From: Monoplex corrugatus
Lineage: Eukaryota > Mollusca > Gastropoda > Littorinimorpha > Ranellidae
Assembly: GCA_030674185.1 (NCBI GenBank)
Contig: CM060312.1
Coordinates: forward strand, 73,156,737 to 73,220,736
Reading direction: 5' to 3'
Length of the DNA: 64,000 bases
The notes beneath the pieces were generated by a model, which was not told the DNA's origin, made no database searches, and saw nothing but the letters and a program-made list of their open reading frames with translations. A program made the position numbers and the translations under genes. How positions within the stretch are numbered: position 1 is the stretch's first letter; each line of letters opens with the position of its first letter. Below, piece by piece: positions 36,561-49,612 of this stretch.

Positions 36561-37100
36561 CACTCTTCCTCCGCCAATGTGACAGTTTGTGGTTCAGAGG
36601 TTCCTGGTTCTACAGTTTTCACTTACTGTCCCTCTACCAGTGCAGATGCGGATCTTGGTACCAAGCCTGTCCCTCAGTGTTCTTCTCCAACAGTTTAGCA
36701 ACTGGGGTTCATTGATTCCAAATACCACCACTCCTTTTCTTCAGTTTTCCTCCACCAGTGGAAATGCTTGGGTTCTGGGGTTCTGAAATCACTTCTGCAC
36801 TTCAGTCTCTCTCCACAGCATACCTAGCTGGGAATCGGAGCTACCCGGTATATCTTTTCCTTCGTCGCCTCATGCTAAGATGGTGATGATCCAACTGACG
36901 CAGGCAGACAAATACAAAACTGCCTATCCCCATGGATACCGGCATCAGAAAAGTTACTAATGGACCTAGGTGCATGGATATTGCTGTCCATATTGTTGAT
37001 CCTGTCACTGTCTTACCTGTCCACCTAGCTTCCTGTGGGCCTTTTTGAGTAGATTGAGATGAAAGTTAACAATGATAATAAACTATTCTTGGGTAACATT
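36561..37100 (+). other. end of RAD54L2 transcript; possible residual C-terminal reading frames
   Basis: Directly after the minisatellite one frame reads ANVTVCGSEVPGSTVFTYCP and continues to a TAG at about 36698. A second open stretch ends with KMVMIQLTQADKYKTAYPHG and YRHQKSY at TAA 36958-36960. These look more protein-like than the flanks and may be the old C-terminus. The putative poly(A) signal AATAAA is at 37077-37082. Confidence 0.4.
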
Positions 37101-37910
37101 ATTCTCCAGCTAATTTGGACTCACTGCGCATTACACACTGTAAGACACAGAGTGTAATACTTTTATGTAATGTACTGAAGTACTGATATCATGCGCAACA
37201 TACACAAACTTACACAAGATCTAACATAGCAGCACTGTGTACACATACCTATGATCATAGACGTATGCATACATGAATAAAATACACAGTGCCACATCTT
37301 CATTAGTTTGAAATGACAATACATACTGGTGGAATACTAAATGACTAATTATGAGTATCAACTGTGGAAGCCTGGGGAAACATTGTGTGAAAATAGGCAG
37401 TGTTGACCCTCTTTACTCCCTTGTCCTGATCACCAGCTTCCTGTGACTCTTTGTTTGAGCAAGATGAAATGAAAGTTACTCTGTAGATAGCTCACATGTT
37501 CCATGGCAGACTATGAGAAGAAATTGTGTGTGAAACACGCTTGGAAAGGGCAGAAAACTGAAAACTTGCCACAGTCATACAGCATTTTGTTTTAAGTTGG
37601 ATATGTATTGATGCAAGTGCCATCATGTGTGTGCATGTGTATGTGTGTGCATGTGGTTTCGATGCTATGTATCTGTGTACATCTTTTTCTGTATATCATG
37701 TATATATATATTATATGCGTGTGTGTGTTTTAGTTCTTTTTTATGTATATCGTTAAAAGGCCTTATGGTCTTGTTAGGGAGAGAGAGGGAAAGAGAGAAT
37801 GTGTTTGTCCTGTGGGTGTACATTGTGTGTATGTGTGAGAAAGAGAGAGAGAAAGGTGTGTGTGTGTGTGTTCATATGATTTTTGTTTTTGATAGTGCTT
37901 CACACATTGC
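37100..37910. other. intergenic, microsatellite-like
   Basis: GT-rich and GA-rich stretches at 37620-37880. A diverged piece of the palindromic TTAA family may be at 37405-37450. No gene. Confidence 0.5.
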
Positions 37911-37911
37911 G

Positions 37912-38440
37912 ATTAATCAAATAAAACTAGTTTTGTCTCCCAGAATTCTGTCGGGATTCTGGATCAAGTGAGAGAGAAAACGGCTGGCAGGGAAAAAAGC
38001 ACTTTTGCTGCATATTACCACAAGCCTATACAGTAGACGCACAGGGTCATTTTGGGAAAGCTGCCCTTCAAGAAATAAAGGCAGATAGGTGCAGGTCTCT
38101 GAAATCTAGCTTGATCCAGAATCCTGACCGAATTCTGGGGGCAAAACTGGACAATCAAATGAACTCACCGTGTGATGTTTGAGTGTGGTTTTGCAGACCA
38201 GTATGAAGTCAGGATGGATCAGGCACCTCTTCCTTAATCTCTTGAATACTTACTGAATTTCAAACAACATAGAATCTTTCAGCTCAAGTCTTGAGTCTGT
38301 TCTCTCCCTTGCCTGATCCTGCCTTTGCCATTTGCATGTTCAATCTGGTGAACTCATGCGTTCTCTCTCGCCTGATCCCATCCTGACTTCATACTGGTCT
38401 GCAAAACCCCATTCAAATGTCACAAGGTGAGGTCATTTGA
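37912..38440. repeat. two consecutive foldback (hairpin) units
   Basis: Arms 37912-37975 and 38108-38160 are inverted copies (ggattctggatcaag against cttgatccagaatcc). Arms 38155-38223 and 38371-38440 are a second inverted pair of about 70 bp sharing gcagaccagtatgaagtcag. Together they form two adjacent stem-loops, probably a foldback-type or nested MITE. Confidence 0.75.
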
Positions 38441-38449
38441 TTGTAGAGT

Positions 38450-38776
38450 TGTAAAGAGTTATTTAGTCATTTGAAAGTCAGAGTTTGGTCGGTCTCTGTT
38501 CAAATGCACATCTGGTTGAAGGATTTTGCTGCATGCATCATTTTCATTAGACTGATCATGTGTCATATGTCACTATTGCAAAAGAACCAATGAGCATGGC
38601 TTATTCTATCATGTGATCCTGGCATCACACTAGATAATGAAATGGCAGATAACACACATGCTGAAGTTATACCGAAATAAGAAAATTTATGGGACACTTC
38701 TCACTGGAATTATGTTAACTGAAACAAGAGGGACAGTATCCTGCATATTGTCCAGGAAACAGTAGTATGTGCAGTA

Positions 38777-38812
<36 letters not shown>

Positions 38813-39048
38813 CAGTCACAATCTAGGTCAGTGAGTCAGTGAATTTCAAAACTGAGTAGGCAGTTAGCTTTTTCTCCTAGAGGTCCATGTTCTCATCAAG
38901 CATTTTTTTTTTTTTTTTTTACCTCATTAAGCAGCTGCTGCAAATTCTGCATCGCTGTCTTGATTCTTCATGCGATGAATACATGGTTTGATAATTGATG
39001 TAGTAGGAGATCACATGTTTACCATATATGGCAGGCAGGTAGCAGAGA
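38450..39048. other. intergenic, no gene seen
   Basis: Contains a (CT)n run at 38780-38808 and a T-run at 38905-38920; nothing else supported. Confidence 0.5.
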
Positions 39049-39605
39049 CAACTCCCTGGCATCCAGGTAGGATGAACTGTTTGAAGATGACAGAAATGAA
39101 GAACACATTATAATAAGAAAGAACTTTGAAGGACCACCCATAATGAAAGATGATGTTAGAGCAGCTTTGAAAAAGATGAAACCAGAAAAAGCCCCAGGAC
39201 ATTACTACAGAGATGATTGAAGCCCTGGAGGAATTTGGTATAGAAAAAATAACAGTCCTCCTAAATGAAATTTACAACACTGGAAAAATCCCCAAAGATA
39301 TGTCAAAATCAATTTTCATTGCACTTCCAAAGAAGACAGGGGCTATAGAATGCGAACTCCATCGCACAATCAGTTTGATGAGTCATGTAACCAAGATCCT
39401 ATTAAGAATAAAATCATGAATTAGAGGATGAGGAATAGAATCAAAAGAGAAATAGCAGATGAACAGTGTGGATTTGTGATAGGGAAAGGAACTATTAAGG
39501 CCAAACACATCCTAAGAACTATCACAGAGAGGTCAATCGAGATGAACAAGGATTTATATCTATGCTTTGTTGATTATACCAAGGCTTTCGATCAGGTAAG
39601 ACACA
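39049..39605 (+). pseudogene. LINE reverse transcriptase fragment
   Basis: Reads DELFEDDRNEEHIIIRKNFE, then MKDDVRAALKKMKPEKAPG, shifts frame at about 39200, and continues as TEMIEALEEFGIEKITVLLN, KIPKDMSKSIFIALPKK and ELHRTISLMSHVTKILLRI. After a stop it resumes as IADEQCGFVIGKGTIKAKHI and LYLCFVDYTKAFDQ. These are RT-domain blocks of endonuclease-type non-LTR elements, with FVDYTKAFD the first catalytic Asp block. It is truncated before the YxDD box and broken by at least two lesions. The 58541-58830 and 60025-62880 fragments look like other parts of the same kind of element. Confidence 0.85.
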
Positions 39606-42239
39606 TGCTTCACTTGTTGTTGTTAATCAGAGATGGTATATCAGTTCTGTGCAGGACAGCAAGACACACGTCATGTGGCATTTATGGCCTTGGTGCAAAT
39701 AGAAGTTATTCTGAGTGTAGAGGCTACATTGAGAAACTGAAACTGAAAGTCAGGATATGTATCAGTGTATAGTTAATATTTATGCTTGTAATTTTACAAG
39801 GGAGGTTATTTCTAATTTATGTTAGTGTGGAGGGCATGTTTAATGTATTGTGTGTTATTCTGCTATTCTTAATCAGTATTTTTAGTGCAATTTTTCTTTT
39901 AGAGACAATAAAACATCTTGAATTTAAAGTTTCATTTAATTGTTGAAAGAATCAGAATGAGAGTAGCTGTGACAATTCAAAATGGCAAAGTAACTGCTTG
40001 TATGCGAGTATGTTTGGTTTTTAATTTGCTTATATGATTCACACAAGTGTGCAAAATTGTTTGTGTATTATTCTAATACGCAAATATATGAAACCACTTG
40101 GTAATACGAAAGTGTCTTAAAGAAGTGTTCAGCGAATTTGTTGTACCAAATTGTTAATAGTTGTGTTTAAGTTTCAACATTCTTAAAGTTTTGTTGTGTT
40201 CCTCGTCACATGGATATCTGTATGTGCAATCGAGTTAAGGGGCACAGTTGTTTTTTTTAACAGAATTTCTATAGGCATTTTACCAACTTCTGTTCACAAT
40301 AGACAGATGCGGTGATCATTTTATAAACATGGAAAGAATAAGCACACACAAGCTTAGCAAAGGGACCAAACTTACACAGATTTCATGTTTTTGATGCGAG
40401 CATGATGTGATTCAGTGATAAGGAAAAACTTGTCCTAACAAAACATGTAACTGAATGAAGCATTCACTGTTTTTATTGTTTCCATTTTCTCAATTGGCAT
40501 TTTCATAAAACTGGTCTCCGATAAAACTGAAACAAAAGTTCTGTTTATTTAAATTGTACAAAAAGTCATCAATTGAGGTCCCATTCAGATCAAATCAAAT
40601 GACCATTCAGAAGTTTCTGCAGCAAGCATTTTGTTTAGGGAGGAACACCTGCTTCGTTTAAAACACCACCACCTCCAGAATATTAATTCATTTTATTTAT
40701 AGGCCTACTTTGAGCACATCACAAAACTTGGAAAGCAAATTGTATTTTAAAAGAAAAAAAAAAAAAAAGTTAAGGAAAGCTGTAAAATATTTTTTTAAAA
40801 CAGAAAGTAACATGTAACGGATACATACCTTACATGGTCATATTATACTTTTTTATTATTTCTGTTATTCATGGTAGGCTGGGTCAGTGCTCTTGCAGTG
40901 TGAACACACAAAGCATGTATAAACACTCGTATCACCACCTTATTTTTGTTATTTTGTGATCTTGAAAATGGCCTGCACACTGCATCAGGCCATAGAAAAT
41001 GGACAGCTCCTGGCTAGTCTTGTGCAGCACTTAGCAGATTTGCCAAATTACATAGGCCTGCCCATAATATATAATTGATTTCTATAATTACCTCTGCTAT
41101 TAATCTTGATTAATGGGTTGTCTTGACTTTGGTAGTGTATGTAACTGTTCTCTGTTGTCTTCTTTTTTCTTTTCATTTAATCAGCCTTTTTCTGGAAGCT
41201 GATGGACAGACTGAAGGAGATATATGTTGTTTGAGATGTTTTCCCAGATAGATGTTCTGTGGAAGAGATCATATTTACTTTATTGTCTGTGTCATCTCTG
41301 TGCTGGGAGATAGATGTCAGTGATTTGAATTCTTTGTTGCAATTTCATGGGGAAGTCACATAAGTGTTACTGGGCATCATTATTACCGAGAGATGACAGC
41401 CAAAAGGCAGTCGGGACCATTGACACAGATCATGATTCATAATGAAATAAACATTGTCTTCTTGGTAAAAACTTGAGGTATTTGTTCTGAACTTTGTTGC
41501 TGAGGCTTTGTTACTGAGACCAGCTTTCTTCTGTTGTTCAACTTGTTGAGGATGTTTTATGTTCTTAATTGTTTTAGAAGCAGATTTAAGTCTGTTGTGT
41601 TCATATTTGTGTGTGACTGCATCAGTCACTCTTGTTCACATGTGTACACATTGTTTTTTCCTGTGTGTGTGTGTGTGTGTGTGTTGTGCACATGTGTATG
41701 TGTGAATGTATGATGCATGTGTATGTCACTATGTGTAATGCACATTGCTTGCAAATTGTCAGGATAACGATATTGACAAGTTGTGGAGTTTTGTAACTTA
41801 TGCTGGCAATATCTGCCAAGTTCTGCCTGGATCAGTACAAGTTATTATTTCAGTGTTGTCATTATCTGCTTTTTACATGCATTGTGAAACGTAAAACTTT
41901 GTTCCATCCATTAAGAGTGTGTGTGCATGCACGCTAGTGTGGTATAAAAGTACACAGATAAATACAACCCCAAACTTCATCATCGTATCAGATGTGGAGT
42001 GCCCACCCCTCAAAACCCAACCGATGTGGAAAAAATTTTGCGTGTGTGGTTCTAGAAAATTTAAGCCTGAATGATGCATGTGTACATCAGGTATGGTTGT
42101 TTTGCAATCACAGTTCTCGAGTTACCAGACACAATCGCTTTCCTATTTTCTCCTTCAGTACTTATAGAATGACCATGTGCATTTTATCTTGTATTGAATG
42201 GTCAGTATAGTTCAGTGTATTCCTATTAAGTATATTTGC
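39606..42239. other. intergenic, no gene seen
   Basis: AT-rich sequence with an A-run at 40749-40767 and a short GT repeat at 41660-41685. No frame shows recognisable similarity. Confidence 0.5.
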
Positions 42240-42600
42240 CTGGTGAGTTGAAGATGGAGATTTTTCTGATCTCCCAAGTCAAGATGTCTGCAGACTATTT
42301 AGTACTGAAACCTCTTTCATGTGTATAGGCATACAGAAAATTAAATATGCATGGTAATGATGAAGTTCTTTCAGTGTCTTGTAGCTTCATGTGTGTAGGC
42401 ACATAGAAAATTCAGTGTGCATGTTGAAGATGTGAAATTATTTCGATGTCTCATAGCTTAAGAAAACATCTGGCATACATGCTCACCAACGAGAGTCATT
42501 CAAAGCCTTTGGAGAATGCAGAGTGCGTGGCAGCATACTGCCTACACAGTGTGGGCAAAACAGTGTGCATATTGTCCTCTGAGAAAAACCAGGCTTTAAA
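42240..42600 (+). repeat. SINE-like repeat (family 2)
   Basis: Shares ggagatttttctgatctccc, tgcagac and cagtgtgggcaaaacagtgt-type blocks with 4235-4545 and 55090-55400. The transcript-like order is the same. Confidence 0.6.
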
Positions 42601-44472
42601 AAACACCCAAACCATTGTCATTGTTAAAATCTCCTCCTGATAACAGAAAAACTGGGTATGGAGAAATTTAAGCAAATACATGTTGAGAAATTATTTTGAA
42701 TGTGTATTTATTGAATTAATATTTATGGAAAAAGTGTGCAGGTGTTTTTTATTTCTTCGAAGTATTATGAAAAAAAAAATGTTACACTGTAGTGAAAGTA
42801 GTTGTGTATGATTAAAATGTTGGATTTATTAATAAAGTGTTTGTTTATGGATCTGTCAGTCATGTTTAGTCAGTCAGTCAGTTGTTACCAGGGATGTTTT
42901 TTATTGATGCTTTGTGTTGATTTAGACAAATCACTGACATTTAAAGCAGTTATGTTTTGGTCTCAGTTGTTGTCAGAGGAAGAAGAATACAAACAAAAAA
43001 TCCCTGGGCATTAATTGAGTGTTGTGTCAATTCATCAATGTTGTGTTGGTTATACTCAGCTTCTGCCCATTCACATTTTTATACGGGGGAATATTGTGTC
43101 ATGAGGTCACCAATTCCACTCAGAATCCATGAAGGTAAAGTGTTGGTTTTTAATGGTGTTCTGTCAGAATACTCCCTGGTCCCATTGTTGTTCCATCTTT
43201 TCTGCCCATGTTGGGTTGGCTTGTAGGTGAGAGGCAACACAGACGGGAGCAACATTAAAATTGAAATGGCTGGGGGTGGGGGGTGGGAATGTGTTGTCTG
43301 TTGAAGATGTTGTTTACTGGAAATATGAAAAAAGGCCGTTTGCCACACGATTCCGTTTCGTCTTGTTTTTTTCCATGAATGGAAATGAGCATTTTATCAT
43401 ATACAGCACATTTTGATTTTTTTTTTAATGAAATGAAGTAAATGTATAAACAGAAAAACTACTATATTTTCCGGTGCGTATATGTGGGGAGAGAAAATGA
43501 GGAAAAACAAAAAACTCTGTTGCCTATTTTGTGTCCCAGTGTCAAAACTGTCAGCTGAACTGCAGGCAGAACAGAATTATGCATATTGAACCAAATGTTA
43601 GTCTCATGGACTTGTTAACAATTCATTTATGCTATCTGACCATCCAGTATACATTTTGTCACATGCGAAAATGAACATCGTTATGTTCAAGGTCTGTAAA
43701 TGAGTGCCCGACAGGAAAGACACTCGTGGTTTGCAACAAGACACCATTAGAAAACTTCTCTTGGTTAATTGGCTTTTCTTTTTCTGTCATGTAATGTGAA
43801 GATTGTTCCATGACTCTTGAGATGTTGAGGAGGGTCAGCATTATGAGGGGAGTGCCCATCTCCACTCCCTTCCTGCTTCACTTTCCCCAACATGAGCATG
43901 GTCAGGTATCCATTCATTGCTGCATGTTCTGGAAAGAATACCACCCCCCTCCCCCCAGATTGGCATCTGTGTAGATCAGAAGGCAGAACTGTATGCCCGT
44001 CAGGCCATTACACAGTACTAAACATTTTGATCAGCAATCTTTCTTGTGTTCTGTAAGCCTCTCAAACTTTCGGCAAGTTTTAGTCATTTTCAGCCTCTTA
44101 AAATATATTTCATAACAAGAAAGAAGACAATTGCTGCAGGTATGAAGTGGTAGTATAATGAGCAATGCCGTAACCAGTCCTGTGCTGACTTAAATAAAGA
44201 TCATGAAATACTTTGCTGCCAGGTGATGAGCATCTGCTCATCTGTTCAGACACCAGACACGAACCAATACAGATGAAATGTTTCATATATAATTTATTGC
44301 AACTGAGCCAAGTGATTATTAATGTGAAATGAAAGGTACATGTATGAGTAACACCAGAATCTCAGGGAAGAGTGGGGGTGGGAGGGAACATACATGCAGA
44401 AAAAAAAACCAAACCAAAAAAAAACCCGAAAAAAAAAGGTCATGAACTAAGGCAGTTGGGGGGGGGAATCCA
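42601..44472. other. intergenic, no gene seen
   Basis: No supported gene. On the minus strand an AATAAA (plus-strand TTTATT at 44293-44298) could end a very long Rap1 3' UTR, but nothing confirms this. Confidence 0.35.
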
Positions 44473-44606
44473 AGTAACTCTTTCAATCCCTCATCTTATC
44501 TACCAGCTTCCTGCAGAGCCCAGTGTTCACCCTTTCACTTCCTCACACTATCCATCAGCATCCTGCAGGAAAGCTGCTGGATAAGGTGAGGGAGTGGAAG
44601 AGTTAA
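44473..44606. mobile_element. palindromic TTAA family copy (diverged)
   Basis: Starts taactctttcaatccctcat and ends gagggagtggaagagttaa. The inner palindrome contains ccagcttcctgcag and catcctgcaggaaagctgct. Confidence 0.65.
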
Positions 44607-47600
44607 TACTGTGTCCTGTAGTCGTTTACTGAAAGACAGCCTACTCATGTTTTTCCAGCAAATTGCACAAGTCTCACCACTCTTTTAAAAAAAAAAAAAA
44701 AAAAGTAAACTGGTCATACCTCTAAAATAACCATCTTTGGATAAAATGATGCATACACTCAGAAAGTCCCAGGACAATACCTCGCTAAAAGCATGTGGAG
44801 AACCCCCATACAATTTGTAAAGAAAAAGCAAATAATAATTATTGAAAAAAACGAAACATCGACAAGCCCCTAGCTAAAATCATGCAAACAACAACAACAA
44901 CAAATGGACATTCATGAAAGGACAATAAACAAGAAAATAAAAGAAATTTGAAAAGCATTGGTCAAGCCCCATTAACAATGTCCTCTTTACAGTAACTTTA
45001 CACCAATTTCAGGCCGGCTGTTGAGGGTGGCACCTATTCCACTTCTCGCTGCTTTACTTTTGAGCAGTCACTGGGCCTGTAAACGCTGATAATATATAAT
45101 TCCCTAATCACGAACACAGCTTTCTTCAGTCATTGGTGTGTGGAATGGAGGCTTGAGTCGGCGCAATCCCATGCAATCTAACAAGACGGTTGACGCTCCA
45201 TATCAAATTTATCCAGTCTCCTACAATATTTTGACCTAAATGACTATAATCACAGTCCACACACAGATGAAAAACCTTCACATTATCTGTGGTGGTGATC
45301 ACAAACTAATGCCAGGCCTACACAGACTATGGGCCTACACAAATTATGAGTGCAATGCTGACAATTTCATTTAGCAGAATCTGTAACTCCAGACAACAAA
45401 CATGAATGAAAATGATGAGTCTGAGTCAGTTCTACCTTCCCTCCCCATAACTTTTGTTTAAAAAAAGTCTGTCTCTGAATGGACAGCAATCAGAATAAAA
45501 ATAACTGCTCACTGAGGCATAAAATACAAGAAAACACGTTAGATATAAAACAACGCTGGTCAATTGTTACTAGTGTTAGTGCATTCATGGTTACTGGGCC
45601 AGGCACTACGTAGGATCTGATAATGATGGGCATCCCCCACCACTCCCATTGTCTGTTAATCGGTGCTATGCAGGTCACAGAATACATACACACAAAACAT
45701 GTAAAAATCACAGAGAACTGCCAACTACACTTGAATTGTGGGAAAAGGAGGAAGAAAAGCATCATCCACACATGACAATTTGCGTGTCTGTACATCTGAC
45801 AGCCTTAATTCTGTCATCAGTACATTTATCACATTTCAGACTGGCATAAAAACAAAACCATCTACCGTTTTGAGATTTATCTAGATATTTCTGCTGCTGT
45901 ACATTGTACCACTTGCAGTATCAGATCTCAAACTTTGTATTTTCTCAAACAACACTCATCTAAAACAGTGAACTTGATGAACCAGCATACATCTCATATT
46001 TTTGATACGATACCTCAAGCTGTTAACTTTTGAAGAACCTCTGTAGCAAGACGTGTCTGAGTGATCTTTTTATTCTAAACAGTGACAATTCTGACTTGGC
46101 ACTTGCCTCATATTATGAATTTTTTCTTACTAATTTGATATTCTAGTTTTGACAAAACCCCAACACGCTGAAGTGCTGATGATAACAGAAAAAGAGGTCC
46201 CGTTTTGCTAGTATGCTTTTGGTATCTAACATGCATAGTGGCAAACGACTGCTCTATACAGCGATCGTGTGCTACCCTGCATCTGTTCAATATGGTAGAG
46301 TGTATGTCGCTAAACTTTCCAGTTTTATTATAACATTAAACTTTTCAATTCTGACAAAGATCCAGACTGTTGAGGTGTTTACGATAACAGAAAATTTCCA
46401 GATTTAACAAAACCACAGGTGCTGATAACAACAACATGGGCGGTTTGGTTATCAAACAAAAGAAACTGTAATGCAACTAATTGTCATGTAGAATGCACGA
46501 CAATTTTGTTTAAAAAAAACAAACTGGAACAACCATCTATTGTCTAATAATTACACTTTGCAGGCAGTGAAGCAGGATGGGGGATGAAGATGTTGAAGCT
46601 GATGAACTGAACAGACACCTTCAGGTAGAGGACTACTCACTGAAGAACAATTTTTGTCAACACATCTTCAGTCCCCAAATTTAAGCCAGCAACCCATCAG
46701 CACCTTACAGAAAGATGTCAACTTTTAGAATCGGTCTTCTGTTAACATGAATAAGATCTGATCACACCCCCCCAACACCCAGTATTTTTTCTGGAGATGC
46801 TTGGGACTGCATAAGAAAAATCTTTAAAAATAGCTGGACAATATGTTTGTCCATTTGCTACATTGCTCTGACTAAACTGCATGTAAGAAAGCTATCCAAA
46901 AAGAAAAAAACAAAACAAAGGCAAGCTAGAATACAACTGAAAAGATACAAACTGCATGAATAACCTTAATATTATGATGTAAAATAATTTCAAATATCAA
47001 TCAATACCTTGCAAAGCTGATTAGGATACAAGCTTGGTTCAGGCACATGCACAATGGAAATAAATGAGGGTTAATTTAAAATGCTAGGATCCAAAAAAGT
47101 TTTCTTAACCCACACACAAATCTAAAAACAATACCCCACGTCACTCCAAAAACGCATATCAATACAGATCAAAATGACCATTTGTAAACGACCTATTTAC
47201 ACAGAAATGACAGCGGTTTACATACATGTATATATACACACAATACAAGCATAACTGGGAATATTTGTGCACAGTCCCACAAAGCGAATGGAAAATCAAA
47301 TGACAAGGTCCTGTAGGAAATGGTCCTTATTCTCCAAGCTTTCATACTCCTGACAGACTCCTCGGTCACTGAATGCGCGGCCATGTATCAACTGCAAACA
47401 GTTTCCCAGCTTGGCGATATCTTCCGGGCCGAAACTAAACATTGCACTGAAGTGAGTTCATGGTCTTCTACCAGCAAAGACTATTGTGGACCCATTTTCA
47501 CACTTTTAAAACAGAAACAGAACAGGAGGACTGGAAATAGGAGACCAATGTCTGAACAGACCTACACAAACACATGCATACAATGTCGATGCATGCACCC

Positions 47601-48512
47601 ATTCATGATTCACTTGAGCGTGCGCGCACACACGCACGCACGCACGCACACACACACACACACACACACCAATGTAAATATTCAGTTTGAGGATTTCATG
47701 CCAGAAGAGTGTATCTGCCCTCTTTATTCCTTTCGCAATACATCATTGTGGCTGGCAACCCTCGCCCATCTTGAACAGTCAGCTTTGTCTTCCTTTCATT
47801 CTTATACACAACCTATCAGCCACAGTAACATGCAATCATGATTTCTATAAAAAACCAGTAAGAAAAGAGATAGGAACCAAAAATAAATTGTCATCATTAT
47901 CCAAACTCCCATTAAATGGAACATCACATACTATTTTTCTAAGAATAAAAACACATAAATAAAAAAAAACAATAACAGCAATAGAACCCACCAATGCTCC
48001 ACAAAATCTATAAAACTACAACTGATTCACAAAAGAAAACACACACAAATACAAAACAAAAAACAAAAACAAACACACACACAAACACACATACAGAGGA
48101 GAGTTATGAGAAAATAGTCATCGGATCGGGGGGAGGAAGAGTGCGGTTTAGAAAGCTGTGAGTCTGGTGGTGATGAACTCCCACGTTGCTAGCAACATGT
48201 TCTTTGACAAAGGTGGAGGAAAGTGACAGGAGGACTGTGTGGATCACGATACTGTTGATTCTCGAAAAGAGTGTAGAAAGGAGGAGTAACTGGGTGGTTG
48301 AAATGTGGATTTCCTGACATAGTGCAGAGAAGAGGAGCCATGGGTAGTGGGTTGCTGATGTTGTTGATCCCTTTGTTCTGTCCCATCCTGGCATTGACCA
48401 CAAACTGCTATTTTTTACCACCTGCTCCCATGTCTGCCTGCAACACCCCTGTCTGAAATATGAAAAATGTACAATTATATAGCATTGAAAACATGAAGTA
48501 TGAAATCATGTA
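44607..48512. other. intergenic or Rap1 3' flank, no gene seen
   Basis: A-rich on the plus strand with A-runs (44687-44704) and a (CA)n tract at 47625-47669. No recognisable coding or mobile sequence. Confidence 0.45.
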
Positions 48513-48516
48513 TTAA

Positions 48517-49559
48517 CCTCTTTACTGCGCTGTTGACGAACGGCGTTCGTCCTAGAAACCGTCGTCTGCAATGCTCTGTTGACGGTCGCTGTTCGTCACG
48601 ATTCAACACTCTTTCTCTTTCGTCCTGCATTGCTGAAAACCCTTCTATTTATGATTTGATTAGGTCCCTTGACAATTCTTCACTCTTTGAGTGCCGTTTG
48701 TGCAACTTATTTAGGTCATTTGCATAATTGATCATGATCGATTGGCAAGATACTACGAAGTTGAGTTTAAGTTTTCGAAGCTATGGCTGCCCCACAACGA
48801 ACCTACACAGTTGCAGAAGTTATTGAAGAGATTTTTCGAGATCAAGACAGTGGAGATGAAGACTTCAAGCCAGCTGGCATCGAACTTTCGTAAAGTTGGT
48901 GCCAACGACCCAGATTTTGATGTGGAAGAAGCTCTTGGTGATTCATCGTCTGAATCAGAGTAGGCCTATAGAGATCCGATTGTTCCAGATGCAGGTAGGT
49001 GTATTTGAGAGCTTTATTCCTTTTACAACATGATTGTATTGCTTTTCTTTTCAGTATATTTATAAAAGAACAGCTAAGTGTGTGTATTGTATGGCTGAGC
49101 CTTTGTTTGGACTTGGACAGCGAGCGAGCCAGTGACTGAGTGGGCAGTGTGTTCGACCTACTTTGAAGTGGGGGCGTGTCGCTCACTCGCTGTCAGTCAC
49201 GCTGTGTGTGTCTTGTTGATGATTTGTTTTTCTGGTCGACATCTGCATTTATGTGAGGTGTAGGGTGGGAGCAGAGGAGTGTGTGTATGTGTGTGTGTGT
49301 GTGTGTGTTGTGTGTGTGAGAGAGAGAGAGAGACTGTTGGTGTAACTTTTTATAGGAAATTGAAAGCATTCAGTGATAATACTGACAGAAACAAATTATA
49401 GGAAACTGAAAGCATTCAGTGATAATACTGACAGAAACAATGTTGTAATGAAGTCACTTCGGTAGAAGCAGTACTCACTGGGTTTCTTTGTGGTGTTTGC
49501 TGAGGAAAATGAAAGGGAGCGTGGCATGGGGGCATAGCATGCTACCAATGTCTCTGTGT

Positions 49560-49612
<53 letters not shown>

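Noticed and set aside
44293..44298. Poly(A) signal for Rap1 on the minus strand
   Set aside because: It would need a 7-kb 3' UTR running through a piggyBac-like relic; possible but unsupported, so not listed as a separate site.
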